A stretch of 64,000 nucleotides of DNA from contig OY727093.1 of NCBI GenBank assembly GCA_963402885.1, positions 9,869,501 through 9,933,500 on the forward strand. The letters are read 5' to 3'. This DNA comes from Antedon bifida. Its lineage: Eukaryota; Echinodermata; Crinoidea; Comatulida; Antedonidae. The notes beneath the pieces were generated by a model, which worked only from the letters and a program-made list of their open reading frames with translations, was not told the origin of the DNA and searched no databases. Below, piece by piece: positions 26,201 to 39,379 of this stretch. Numbering within the stretch: position 1 is the stretch's first letter; each line of letters starts with the position of its first letter. The position numbers and the translations under genes are program-made.

Positions 26201-29200
26201 CCTCCTGGTATTCGTGATCTCGAGGAATCTCGAGTTATGACGAGTGTACTCAAATTAAAAAATTAAAAATCAAATAAATTTTAGGGCGATAATTGTTAAT
26301 GTAATACCATTGTATTTTTAGATTAATAGAAACTTGGTACAAGCTGCATTTAATCAAGAAGCAAGAGCGAATGCTAGTGAATTTGATTCCACTAACTTTT
26401 CGCCGGATACAATCCGTCAATTGGGAGTGTTACTCTACATTGGAGACTCTGCTCTACCCAATGACAAATATGAAGAGGTTAGTGTAGTGTGTAAACCTGC
26501 TATGCTGGTTCCCGGAGTGCATTTGATATTGAATACACATTTTAACGTTATACATTGTCTCTAGATAGGAACCTAATGACAGAGATATCGTGTATTAAAA
26601 GTACTTAATACAGTTAGATAGGCATCTGGTAGACTGGCAACAGTCTTCCACAGAGAGTCTACTGACAGCCACAGAATCGGGTGAGATTTTGTGCGCTAAT
26701 TATTCAGGGTTGTTTTGGGCTAGCTGGTAATTGTGCGTGCGTTAGAAGATAACTTCAGATTGCGCTAACCGTACTGTAACAAAACATGTATTCAAACACA
26801 ACTAAGTTTATTTGAAGAAATATTTGCAGTGGTTCAAATTACCCATTATAACGATATAGCGATAATAATGTTGAGCATAATTATTTTTATCAATGTGATT
26901 AAGATATGCACTAAGTATGTGTCATCACATTTGGCTGGTTGTAAATAGTATAACCATTTTATATACTACTTCTATCTGTATAAAACGAATGGATTGAAAA
27001 CTCAAAACTCAAATAGTTCCTGTATTATTTTATTTTTTGCCAAAGCTAAATGGAGTAACGGCATCTATGGAGACGAGGTACTCAACTGGCAAAGTGTGCG
27101 ACGAGGAAGGGAAAAATTGTCAATCGCTTGAACCAGGTACCTACTTATGTTCGGCACTTTGTTGTTGGACTTTATAATCGCTCAAAACGTGTTACATTAG
27201 GCCTAATGGTATGGCTATTTATGTATCAGCTGAACAAACTTTATAATCAGCATTGTATGTTATTGTTATTTTTTCCAGACGTTATTCTAATCAATACAGT
27301 AGAACCCCTATTAAAGGGACACCTTCCGGACCCGTGTCTCCTGAAAATGAGTTGACGTACTGTTAAAAGATATTCATCTCGCTCCTCTCACAAGAAAGCT
27401 CCCCCTTAATAGGGGTGTGTCCCTGAGGTGTCCCAAAGAAGGGGTTCATATTATACCGTAGTTTCAATGGTAATACAATAAATGGATGTTGATAATTACG
27501 TACGATATAAAGACGAGATTAAAATGAATATTTCTCTTTTTACTGTTTCACCGTAATGATTTAGACTTGACCCGAACTATGGCAACATCCCGAGACTATC
27601 TGGAACTGTTCAACGCCTGGGATGGCTGGAGAGCGGCAGTGGGAGCTCCGGCTCGTGAGGATTACATCAGATATATAGGATTAAAGAACGAAGCGGCAGT
27701 AGCTAATGGTAAATTACAATTCAACAATACAACAGTTTGTGGTGTTTACTCTCGTCCAAAGGGTTAATACGGTATTTTCGTGGGAGAATCGACTAATATA
27801 TTATTCCATTGCACTCAGAACTCTCTATTCTTGTTGGCTATACAACTTAGAGTACAATCGATGTGGACTCTTTCAATTTTATAAGTCAGAAATATAATAT
27901 TTAGTTGGGTTTTGTTTTCAGATCAGCCGGATTGCGGTGCGTGGTGGCGCTCCTGGTACGAAGTCGATGATCTTCAGGGAGATGTGCAGAAGTTGTTTGC
28001 TCAACTAGATCCACTGTATAAAAATCTTCATGCATATGTAAGAAGAAAGTTATACAAAGTTTACGGTGAAAAATATATTAATCTAAGAGGGCCGATTCCT
28101 GCTCATTTACTTGGTAAGTGCATCTAAGGCTCTGTCTACACTATCAAAATTTATGTGACAAAAAATGTGATGTGCCAATATTGACATGATGGTGTCATAT
28201 CACTACCATATATGGGTATATCACTACCATATTTGGGCACGTCAACTCTAACCCTTTTTGTTAAACTAGTTTGATAGTGTAGACAAAGCTTTAGACACTA
28301 AAACGTCACGAAAAGAGGTACACAGAAGTCTCTTCGTGCTGTCACTAATTGGCTAGATGTTTGCTAGACTAATTATTAATTTATTTAAACCTTTAAAATG
28401 TAAGGGGAAAATACTATTACAACAATGTGATATGTAGAACCGGGATCATCAATTTACGTCACATATTTCAAATAATTTATTCTATTGTAGGTAACATGTG
28501 GGCTCAAACCTGGAGTAACCTACAAGATCTTACCCAACCATTCCAAAATAAACCGTCTGTTGATATTACACCTGTGCTCGTTGAAAAGGTAGGATTTGGC
28601 AGGAAACAACCCAAGGGCTCCTCTGTCTAGAGTGACTATCAAGTAGTGCCCAAAATACGGTAGTAATATACATCATCGTATTCCTATGGGCACATCCCAT
28701 TTTGTTTGTCACAAAGTTTGATAGTGTCGACAGAGCTTAAAAGCTAACATTAAGAACAGCAACAAGCCAATATCAGCCTTAACCTTATATTACTATATAA
28801 AAATACACAATCATTGATAGTATTATGTAAATGTAGGCCTACTAGGCGACGCATTTATTGGCAGAGGTCAGGTATATAAATCCACCCTTGTTTTGCAGTT
28901 ATTTTAAAACGTTTATTTATTCAAGGATTACAATGCTTTGCGAATGTTTGAAACATCGGATGAATTCTTCACATCTCTGGGACTTATACCGATGCCGCAA
29001 CCATTTTGGGATAAATCCATGATTGAAAAACCGACTGATGGTAGAGAGGTCGTGTGCCATGCTTCAGCGTGGGATTTCTCAAACCAAATCGACTTTAGGT
29101 ATGTAGGAATGAAAAAACATACCGTATGTATTAGCAGTTAAGAGTAGAATTGTAATTTCCCTGGTATTGGACATAATTAAATTAATTGTAAATATTGCTT

Positions 29201-32200
29201 GAGACGATTTCTAAAAATCGTTCGTAACTGCCTAATATTAGGGAGGTTTCGCAACCTTACGAATACGATAACGAAAACGGTTACGTGTGTGTGTGACGTA
29301 TCCGTTTTCGTTATCGTATTCGTAGCGTTGCGAAACGTCTCTAGTCTATTTATATTTTTCTGTTTTATTGTTCACTGTTGGTGATAACTGTATTGACAAA
29401 TTTAATAGAATTAAGCAGTGTACTGATATTACTATGGATGATTTTATTACGGTCCACCATGAGATGGGACACATTGAGTATGATCTCCAGTACAAGGACC
29501 AGCCATTGGTATACAGAGGAGGCGCCAACCCTGGATTCCACGAAGCTGTCGGCGATGTGTTGGCACTTTCTGTCGCTACACCAAAACATCTTAAGGCTGT
29601 TGGTTTATTAGATGAAGTTGTAGACGACCTAGGTAAGTACGCGTTTAAGCGCGACATTTGACATACACGTTTAAAGCTGCGTTCACACACTGAGCCCAGA
29701 ACCCGCCCTCAGTGTGAACATAACGTACCGCCAATGATAATGATGGTGGCAATGATCCACACGTACACGAACACGTACACGAACTGACATTGACAAACTT
29801 CACGAGAAGAATTATACGATACTAACTGAATCCGGACCATATCACCTTAAAACTGCATATAAAGCGCTGTGAACATTACACAATGGCACCCAATTAACTG
29901 ACGGCCGGAAGGAAATCCCGCGTGACCGTCTCCCGTGAGTGCAATACATTGTGGCAAATCTTATATTTCTTAAGGAGTCAATAGTACGATTAAAATAACA
30001 AAAAAATCATTTTACACAAGGATTTAAAAAACGATATTGCTTTTTTTTATATATAATCTTTCGTGAAAATCTTTTTTTTTGTAATGTCTTATCATTTTCC
30101 TTAACATGACATAACAGGATTTATGAAAGTGTTCTATTATGTAATCAATTATCATTTCATATTGCTTGTTTTAAAAATAGAGGCCGATTTGAATTTCCTA
30201 ATGAGTATGGCTTTAGACAAAATTGCGTTTCTACCATTTGGATACTTAATGGATGAGTACAGATGGAGTTTGTTTGACGGAAGTACACCGCAAGATAAAA
30301 TGAACGAAAAGTGGTGGGAACTTAGGTAAGAATCACTTGAAGCTCGATCCTCTCTCCATTACCGAATCTTTGCAAGATTTCAGCAAATCATTTTTAATGT
30401 TATTTTAATTTCAGAACCAAATATCAAGGTATTACACCACCAGTGAAACGGACAGAGGCGGACTTTGATCCAGCTGCCAAATATCATATTCCAGCAGATG
30501 TGCCCTATATCAGGTAGGTAATATACACTGCTCACACAATACCAGAGTGGGTGTACATAGTGGCAATATAAACAAGGAATATTATATTGTTTTATTCTTA
30601 ATTATGGGAAGTGATGTATCCCCACATACTATCTATTTTCGATGTATTATAGGAATATTTGGTAATACAGCATCTAATTTATATCACATGTGGTGTCTGT
30701 ACCATGTAAGGTTAGGTTAAGAATTAGGTTACTACTAGATACTTGTGAAACACATGTTATGTTGTAGTACCAAATAGTCCTATGAAACTTTGGAAATAGA
30801 TAGGCCTTCAGTATCGAGAATCGGATGCTCAACTATAAGTGTGAAGTAGCTCTAACTATAAGTATGAAGTAGACTTAAGTTTCAAGAACTGAATATTTGT
30901 ATAAAACGATTGATCGAATTAAAAGCGTTGGTCTTTACTAATTTCGTCAACCGTACGTTTTCCAGATATTTTGTAAGCTTTGTGATTCAGTTTCAATTCC
31001 ATGAAGCTTTATGCAAAGCGGCTAACCAGACAAATGAACCGCTTTACAAGTGTGATATCTACCAATCTAAAGAAGCCGGAACACTATTATCGTAAGTGTA
31101 CTCAACATTGATCTTGGATAAGAACTTGAAACTGGAGGTCAAGTGCACACATCTCGCTCGTGTGCACTTTAAAAGACCCAGTAGGCCTACATCTTTTGGA
31201 AAAGTAGGGGGTTACCCCGATGTACTGGTCCATGCATCCCCTCTCATTGGGGACGAACGGGCGCCGTTTGGTGGCAGCACTCAACACGAAGGGACCCTTA
31301 GGAGTAGAAAGTTGTGGTATGTGTGGTCCACACCTGTGCGCAATTTAGCCCGGGTTTAGTCGCAGGTTATTCCCCATTTACACTTTACATTACAATATGG
31401 ACAGATTCTTTGTTCGCCGCTTGCAAAGTTTCTTTTCGATAAACTTCTCCATCTTTGCCTTTACAATTTAATATCATATCAAATATGTTTTGTTTAGCAA
31501 CATGTTGAGTCTCGGATCTAGTAAACCGTGGCCAGAAGCGATGGAACAAATCACAGGGCAACGAGAAATGGACGCAGGTCCTCTTGTCGAGTACTTTAAG
31601 CCGTTGACAGACTGGTTGATAGAACAAAACACAAAAAATAACGAAGAGCTGGGTTGGCCCGAGTCAACATGGATGCCAGATGGTAAATACGTATTATATA
31701 TGTTTATGTCTATTGCACTACATCATATTGCAACACAATATCCTATAATATCCTGGATTTATATAGCGCCTAGCCTAATGTTGTGAAGCCTCGAAGCGCT
31801 GAACATTATTACCCCAGTCATTTTTTGCATCACACGTATGGAAACATACTCCCATAATGCAGCTAATAATCAGCGCAAAGTTGTGTCTTGATCTAACCGA
31901 GTACCCACCTGGTTGGAAAGAGGCAAAAAATACCTAAGCATACAAGCAATGCGACGAGAGTTGGATTCGAACCGCGATCTCACGATCAGTAGTCGAACGT
32001 TTAACACACTGCCTCATATACAACGTAGTAACTGCGCCTCAATTATAGTTAGGGTACCATACATTCAAGGGAGGATCCATAAGAGGGATGGGATTTGGGT
32101 GTAGGGAGGGAGGACATAATGTATGTTAGTGCTCCATTTAACAAAAATTATTGGATCCGCCACTGACATTCTATAAAACACTATATTAGTGTTATTATAA

Positions 32201-32345
32201 TCGATCGAATAAAATAAATAATATCATTACTTTCTCTTTAAATTCAACAGCTCCACCATCCGGAGGCAGTACTATGGTCTTCTCTAACACTCTTCTCATT
32301 GCCGTGATGTCATTGGTGACGTTTCTTTTTGTCACAAAGCTATAA
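23250..32345 (+). CDS. ACE: Angiotensin-converting enzyme-like metallopeptidase (peptidase M2), single domain, membrane-tethered
   Basis: Exons 23250-23453, 26322-26477, 27046-27136, 27565-27708, 27922-28113, 28491-28588, 28926-29098, 29409-29632, 30181-30325, 30415-30513, 30966-31091, 31498-31682, 32251-32345 join to 643 residues. The first ATG opens a signal peptide ([21 protein letters not shown]). Family signatures run in order: [44 protein letters not shown], the zinc site HHEMGH (369-374) with the third ligand Glu398 in [31 protein letters not shown] and [10 protein letters not shown]. All catalytic ligands are intact. It should be a zinc dipeptidyl carboxypeptidase acting outside the cell. 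There is one catalytic domain, as in testis ACE or insect ACEs. The tail is a short SGGS segment plus about 20 hydrophobic residues ending at VTKL, with no cytoplasmic tail. That fits a GPI signal or a tail anchor. Where mammals have W-R-W-R, this has Y-R-W-S, resembling insect AnCE. Confidence 0.96.
25833..25865. repeat. Near-perfect hairpin CCAGGGAAGAG...CTCTTCCCTGG
   Basis: CCAGGGAAGAGTT and AACTCTTCCCTGG face each other across a short AT loop. A related hairpin stands at 56736-56768 in the Ig gene. These may be miniature palindromic elements. Confidence 0.6.
25898..26177. repeat. 5'-truncated MITE end plus dispersed repeat (copy B)
   Basis: 25898-25946 is the right part of a CTCTGTCTACAC MITE (TTTGGGCACATCACA...GTGTAGACAGATCTTTA). 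25947-26177 is the second copy of the repeat seen at 10470-10704, with a short insertion (TTCAAG) and a small deletion. In ACE intron 1. Confidence 0.8.
28125..28293. mobile_element. MITE, CTCTGTCTACAC family
   Basis: Starts TAAGGCTCTGTCTACACTAT and ends GTGTAGACAAAGCTTTA. It begins 12 bp after the ACE donor site at 28114. Confidence 0.8.
28617..28740. mobile_element. MITE, CTCTGTCTACAC family, diverged left end
   Basis: Left end CTCCTCTGTCTAGAGTGACT; right end AGTTTGATAGTGTCGACAGAGCTTAA. In the ACE intron 28589-28925. Confidence 0.65.
29241..29341. mobile_element. Short palindromic MITE (about 100 bp)
   Basis: GAGGTTTCGCAAC...TACGAATACGATAACG... is matched by its reverse complement CGTTATCGTATTCGTA...GTTGCGAAACGTCTC around a TGTGTGTG loop. 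It lies 70 bp upstream of the ACE exon carrying the zinc site, so it would place a strong hairpin in the pre-mRNA. Confidence 0.75.
31754..32018 (-). mobile_element. tRNA-derived SINE, minus orientation, in an ACE intron
   Basis: On the minus strand a tRNA-like head has a B-box GGTTCGAATCC (plus 31963-31973). It is followed by a body that ends near GGCGCTATATAAATCC (plus 31755-31770). The words TTATATAGCGCC, AGCGCT and ACCTGGTTGGAAAGAGGC match the general layout of common invertebrate tRNA-SINEs. The A-box is weak. Not a functional tRNA. Confidence 0.6.
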
Positions 32346-32460
32346 AGTAACTACCAAATGTCAACATATACAGCAGTCGACGAGATTAGATGTGCTATTA
32401 CATCAATAATGACTTGACTGTTTCAACTGATTTAACACATTAATAACTCATACCACGAAT

Positions 32461-32809
32461 CGTAGACCAGTTTCTCTGATAGCAATATTAAAAGCTTAAA
32501 TCATGGTTTATTTACATGCACTTGTTGTGCATACGGGATCTGTTTTTAACAATTTCCAGTACTGTTATTAAATATTTTACCGTATTTTGACGGTACAATC
32601 AACATAACTTTTCACACAATGCCCTTGTAATTCGTACCATGTGAGGATACGTAGACCAGCAATATTAAAATCTTAAATCATGATTTATTTACATGCACTT
32701 GTGCATACGGGATCTGTTGTTTTAACAATTTCCAGTACTGTTTTTTGACGGTACAATCAACATAACTTTTTACACAATGCCCTTCTAATTCGTACCATGT
32801 GAGGATACG
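32461..32809 (+). repeat. Tandem duplication in the ACE 3' UTR
   Basis: Units 32461-32649 and 32650-32809 share GTAGACCAG, TTTATTTACATGCACTTG, GCATACGGGATCTG, AACAATTTCCAGTACTG and CGTACCATGTGAGGATAC. The second copy is shorter by several small deletions. It lies within the presumed 3' UTR. Confidence 0.85.
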
Positions 32810-33047
32810 TTTTTGATAATAATCGATCAACATCTATCAGAATGAAATAATGCAAATGATTTTAATATTATTATATTCTTATTATAATTAGGCTTGTGGT
32901 TCGAATGAAATGTTTCCGATCTTTTCATGTCTTCATTCTCATTAATTTGATCTCGACGGTGTCGATTGTGATTAAATTTTGTTATGAAATTATATAATTT
33001 ATAAGCATCTTTTAAAATTATGATGTAAAATATCTGTCAGATTTTGT

Positions 33048-33053
33048 AATAAA
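33048..33053 (+). terminator. Candidate polyadenylation signal of the ACE gene
   Basis: AATAAA about 700 bp after the ACE stop codon, in an AT-rich stretch. It is the best positioned of the candidate signals noted here. Confidence 0.45.
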
Positions 33054-33997
33054 TATGTTAGAATAATATTAAAAAACAGCCTTTTTGTAGCTTCTTTCCG
33101 TGCATGTGCGCTCTCTAAAGTTGGGCTGAAGTATCAATATTGAATACATTGATGACTTATCGTTTACTTGCATTTAATTCGTACGTCACCGTAGTATGCG
33201 CTTGCGTAATATTATTCATAAAAATAGCTGTCGTCATGGGATTTCGAAACTACTGACCAATCAGAAACAACAGGCATCATCTATCATCATCAACACCACA
33301 CGCCATGGAGTAAAGCAAAATAAAATGGTAAATGAATATTGTAAGTTTAATTTACTAAATTATATGAGGATTTTAAAATTGTGTTTGAATCACATCATCT
33401 GGATCATGCTGATCTATCATGAACTAAAAACGATCACTCTACCTTGAACTTAACCCCGGATCTGCCAAACAGACCTAGGCTTAGCCCTAGAGCCTAGACA
33501 ACAGTCTATATCAGCAGGAAGGATTGAATCAGGCTAAGTATCTTACATCTCGCGGGTCGTCCAAGAGACCTTGATATTTAATGGGTAAAACGTATGTAAT
33601 AATGTAGGCCTATGTATCCTACAGTTAGTTCTATAAGAGAGAGGAGGATCCTTTTATAGGCGAAGGCCACCAGATGATCTAAGTTCAACATAATTATCGT
33701 CTATTCCTCCTCTCTGTGAGTGTGTAAGAAGACCATGTGATATGCCTACATGTGGTAATGTTAATACTATTAAATGGACCAAGTTTTTCATGCTATACGT
33801 TCGTAATCGGTAAACACACTTTGTTAGTCAAAAGATCAAAAGAAAGAAGAGTTGCAAAAACAGCGCTGTAACCATTGAGCATGGAGTATGGCAAATGCCT
33901 CCATCTAATCTGTAACAAAACACCGCTTCAAGAACATAGGTGATTGTATAGAGGGCGCTTGTAATTTGTTGACAAAACAAGTCAAATAAGAGCTATA
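33054..33997. other. Intergenic sequence before the satellite block
   Basis: No exon recognised. It contains an 83-codon frame at 33196-33447 without family features or splice context, and a GAGGAGGAT/ATTCCTCCTCT-type imperfect inversion at about 33650-33715. Confidence 0.5.
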
Positions 33998-34060
33998 TTG
34001 TGTAGTCGTTTTTTGATAACTGAGAGCTATCAGTGTGTATCATCCTCGTATATAATTGTT
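33994..34060 (+). repeat. Left bounding inverted repeat (diverged satellite monomer)
   Basis: TATATTGTGTAGTCGTTTTT...GATAACTGAGAGC...ATCCTCGTATATAATT is inverted relative to 45245-45310. It also resembles the 97-bp monomer (GTGTAGTC....TTGATAACTGAG). It therefore looks like a diverged outer monomer or a terminal repeat of a larger element. Confidence 0.65.
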
Positions 34061-34268
34061 TCTTAGTTGTAATAAAGATCACATTATTATAACATCTAGC
34101 ATATTATTATAATATATAAATTTATAGGTACCAAAACTAATATTTTTATTTAAAAAAAAATGCGATAAGTATTTTAATAACACTGAAACAACATTCTTAA
34201 TATAACAAATGATATGTAGTACTACTAAATCAATGTCTAATTGCATAGGACTATGTGTACAGTATTAT

Positions 34269-37200
34269 GATCAGTGTAGTCAGAATTTGATAACTGAGCA
34301 CGCATCTTTTAATATCTACCTCATCAATAATTAGCATTGATATCATATATCACATTGTTGGATATGATCAGTGTAGTCATAATTTGATAACTGAGCACGC
34401 ATCTTTTAATATCTACCTCATCAATAATTATTATTAATAATCTATATCACATTGTTCGATATGATCAGTGTAGTCAGAATTTGATAACTGAGCACGCATC
34501 TTTTAATATCTACCTCATCAATAATTATTATTAATAATCTATATCACATTGTTCGATATGATCAGTGTAGTCAGAATTTGATAACTGAGCACGCATCTTT
34601 TAATATCTACCTCATCAATAATTATTATTAATAATCTATATCACATTGTTCGATATGATCAGTGTAGTCAGAATTTGATAACTGAGCACGCATCTTTTAA
34701 TATCTACCTCATCAATAATTATTATTAATAATCTATATCACATTGTTCAATATGATCAGTGTAGTCAGAATTTGATAACTGAGCACGCATCTTTTAATAT
34801 CTACATCATCAATAATTATTATTAATAATCTATATCACATTGTTGGATATGATCAGTGTAGTCAGAATTTGATAACTGAGCACGCATCTTTTAATATCTA
34901 CCTCATCAATAATTATTATTAATAATCTATATCCCATTGTTGGATATGATCAGTGTAGTCAGAATTTGATAACTGAGCACGCATCTTTTAATATCTACCT
35001 CATCAATAATTATTATTGATAATCTATATCACATTGTTGGATATGATCAGTGTAGTCAGAATTTGATAACTGAGCACGCATCTTTTAATATCTACCTCAT
35101 CAATAATTAATATTAATAATCTATATCACATTGTTCGATATGATCAGTGTAGTCAGAATTAGATAACTGAGCACGCATCTTTTAATATCTACCTCATCAA
35201 TAATTATTATTAATAATCTATATCACATTGTTCAATATGATCAGTGTAGTCAGAATTTGATAACTGAGCACGCATCTTTTAATATCTACATCATCAATAA
35301 TTATTATTAATAATCTATATCACATTGTTGGATATGATCAGTGTAGTCAGAATTTGATAACTGAGCACGCATCTTTTAATATCTACCTCATCAATAATTA
35401 TTATTAATAATCTATATCCCATTGTTGGATATGATCAGTGTAGTCAGAATTTGATAACTGAGCACGCATCTTTTAATATCTACCTCATCAATAATTATTA
35501 TTGATAATCTATATCACATTGTTGGATATGATCAGTGTAGTCAGAATTTGATAACTGAGCACGCATCTTTTAATATCTACCTCATCAATAATTATTATTA
35601 ATAATCTATATCACATTGTTCGATATGATCAGTGTAGTCATAATTTGATAACTGAGCACGCATCTTTTAATATCTACCTCATCAATAATTAATATTAATA
35701 ATTTATATCACATTGTTCGATATGATCAGTGTAGTCAGAATTTGATAACTGAGCACGCATCTTTTAATATCTACATCATCAATAATTATTAATAATAATC
35801 TATATCACATTGTTCGATATGATCAGTGTAGTCAGAATTTGATAACTGAGCACGCATCTTTTAATATCTACCTCATCAATAATTAATATTAATAATCTAT
35901 ATCACATTGTTCGATATGATCAGTGTAGTCAGAATTTGATAACTGAGCACGCATCTTTTAATATCTACATCATCAATAATTATTATTAATAATCTATATC
36001 ACATTGTTCGATATGATCAGTGTAGTCAGAATTTGATAACTGAGCACGCATCTTTTAATATCTACCTCATCAATAATTATTATTAATAATCTATATCACA
36101 TTGTTCGATATGATCAGTGTAGTCAGAATTTGATAACTGAGCACGCATCTTTTAATATCTACCTCATCAATAATTAATATTATTAATTTATATCACATTG
36201 TTCGATATGATCAGTGTAGTCAGAATTAGATAACTGAGCACGCATCTTTTAATATCTACATCATCAATAATTATTATTAATAATCTATATCACATTGTTC
36301 GATATGATCAGTGTAGTCAGAATTTGATAACTGAGCACGCATCTTTTAATATCTACCTCATCAATAATTAATATTAATAATCTATATCACATTGTTCGAT
36401 ATGATCAGTGTAGTCATAATTTGATAACTGAGCACGCATCTTTTAATATCTACCTCATCAATAATTATTATTAATAATCTATATCACATTGTTCGATATG
36501 ATCAGTGTAGTCAGAATTTGATAACTGAGCACGCATTTTTTAATATCTACCTCATCAATAATTATTATTAATAATCTATATCACATTGTTCGATATGATC
36601 AGTGTAGTCAGAATTTGATAACTGAGCACGCATCTTTTAATATCTACATCATCAATAATTATTATTAATAATCTATATCACATTGTTGGATATGATCAGT
36701 GTAGTCAGAATTTGATAACTGAGCACGCATCTTTTAATATCTACCTCATCATTAATTAATATTAATAATCTATATCACACTGTTGGATATGATCTGTTTA
36801 GTTTTTTAATATATACCTTATCAATAATTATTATTAATAATCTATGTCACATTGTTCGATATGATCAGTGTAGTCAGAATTTGATAACTGAGCACGCATC
36901 TTTTAATATCTACCTCATCAATAATTATTATTGATAATCTATATCACATTGTTGGATATGATCAGTGTAGTCAGAATTTGATAACTGAGCACGCATCTTT
37001 TAATATCTACCTCATCAATAATTATTATTAATAATCTATATCACATTGTTCGATATGATCAGTGTAGTCAGAATTTGATAACTGAGCACGCTTCTTTTAA
37101 TATCTACCTCATCAATAATTAATATTAATAATTTATATTACATTGTTCGATATGATCAGTGTAGTCAGAATTTGATAACTGAGCACGCATCTTTTAATAT

Positions 37201-38800
37201 CTACATCATCAATAATTATCATTAATAATCTATATCACATTGTTGGATATGATCAGTGTAGTCAGAATTTGATAACTGAGCACGCGTCTTTTAATATCTA
37301 CCTCATCAATAATTAATATTAATAATCTATATCACATTGTTGGATATGATCAGTGTAGTCAGAATTTGATAACTGAGCACGCATCTTTTAATATCTACCT
37401 CATCAATAATTAGCATTGATATCATATATCACATTGTTGGATATGATCAGTGTAGTCATAATTTGATAACTGAGCACGCATCTTTTAATATCTACCTCAT
37501 CAATAATTATTATTAATAATCTATATCACATTGTTGGATATGATCAGTGTAGTCATAATTTGATAACTGAGCACGCATCTTTTAATATCTACCTCATCAA
37601 TAATTATTATTAATAATCTATATCTCATTGTTCGATATGATCAGTGTAGTCAGAATTTGATAACTGAGCACGCATCTTTTAATATCTACCTCATCAATAA
37701 TTATTATTAATAATCTATATCACATTGTTCGATATGATCAGTGTAGTCAGAATTTGATAACTGAGCACGCATTTTTTAATATCTACCTCATCAATAATTA
37801 TTATTAATAATCTATATCACATTGTTCGATATGATCAGTGTAGTCAGAATTTGATAACTGAGCACGCATCTTTTAATATCTACATCATCAATAATTATTA
37901 TTAATAATCTATATCACATTGTTGGATATGATCAGTGTAGTCAGAATTTGATAACTGAGCACGCATCTTTTCATATCTACCTCATCAATAATTATTATTA
38001 ATAATCTATATCTCGTTGTTCGATATGATCAGTGTAGTCAGAATTTGATAACTGAGCACGCATCTTTAAATATCTACCTCATCATTAATTATTATTAATA
38101 ATCTATATCACATTGTTGGATATAATCAGTGTAGTCATAATTTGATAACTGAGCACGCATCTTTAAATATCTGCCTCATCAATAATTATTATTAATAATC
38201 TATATCACATTGTTGGATATGATCAGTGTATTCAGAATTTGATAACTGAGTACGCATCTTTCAATATCTACATCATCAATAATTATTATTAATACTCTAC
38301 ATCACATTGTTCGATATGATCAGTGTAGTCATAATTTGATAACTGAGCACGCATCTTTTAATATCTACTTCATCAATAATTAATATTAATATCATATATC
38401 ACATTGTTAGATGTGATCAGTGTAGTCAGAATTTGATAACTGAGCACGCATCTTTTAATATCTACCTCATCAATAATTATTATTAATATCTTATATCACA
38501 TTGTTGGATATGATCAGTGTAGTCATAATTTGATAACTGAGCACGCATCTTTAAATATCTACCTCATCAATACTTATTATTAACAATCTCTATCACATTG
38601 TTGGATATAATCAGTGTAGTCATAATTTGATAACTAAGCACGCATCTTTAAATATCTACTTCATCAATAATTATTATTAATAATATATATCACATTGTTG
38701 GATATGATCTGTGTATTCATAATTTGATATAACGCATCTTTTAATATCTATCTAATCAATAATAATTATTAATACTTAATGTTGGATATGATCAGTGTGG
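34269..38800 (+). repeat. 97-bp satellite array A (about 46 copies)
   Basis: The monomer starts GATCAGTGTAGTCAGAATTT, continues GATAACTGAGCACGCATC, CTACCTCATCAATAATT, and ends CACATTGTTCGATAT. Spacing between successive GATCAGTGTAG starts is 97 bp (34269, 34366, 34463, 34560, 34657). Monomers differ by a few bases (TTGTTCG/TTGTTGG/TTCAAT; TATTATTA/TAATATTA). Variants recur every five monomers (485 bp) in part of the array. Copies become more diverged after about 38100, toward the central spacer. Confidence 0.97.
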
Positions 38801-39379
38801 TTTTGTTAAATTTACTGTATACGAGAGATCGAGTCGATGGGTTTTGAAAATGTGTTATTCTTTTGTTCCTAATCACCCTATTGATTTGTATCCGTTTGTT
38901 GTTTAAATTTATACTTTTAAGAACGCATCGTTTATGATGAACGTGTGCCGTTGTAAAAATAAAAATATTCCATATCTTTTTATGTTTCATATGTATTGGC
39001 TTCTATTGAGGGTCCCAGTTCTTCTTAACAGAATAAATTTGCAGTGAATGAATAATTTGATAAATGAGGACGTGTGTTTTAACATCGATCTATACAGACC
39101 GTATTAATACTCTTCCAGAAATGATATGTTGCTATAATAGGCCTATGACGAATTTCCATTACATTAATAATTCAATTAAAAAGGAAATGTGTCAGAAATA
39201 CTAAAGAATCCAGTAATCTTGTTGATTAATAATTAGTTGTACCATTTCTGATGAACGAACAGAAAACTAAACTTGCAGCCAATCAAAAAGCTGCTGTACT
39301 GTATAAGTAGGGAATTTTAAGTAGGAGTTGTTTTAAATGTCATTGGTCTCGGCTTTTACAAGCTTCTGACCTAGTTTGT
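38801..39379. other. Unique-looking spacer between array A and the 194-bp repeats
   Basis: No gene features or TIRs recognised. The 73-codon frame on the minus strand (38769-38990) overlaps the degenerate array edge and has no family features. Confidence 0.5.

Larger units (their letters stand above)
23454..26321. other. ACE intron 1
   Basis: 2.9-kb intron without recognised exons. It holds the hairpin at 25833-25865 and the MITE/dispersed-repeat block at 25898-26177, plus scattered TAGGCCTA words. Small reading frames here do not resemble proteins. Confidence 0.6.

Noticed and set aside
29346..29690. Minus-strand 114-codon frame
   Set aside because: Antisense shadow of the ACE zinc-site exon.
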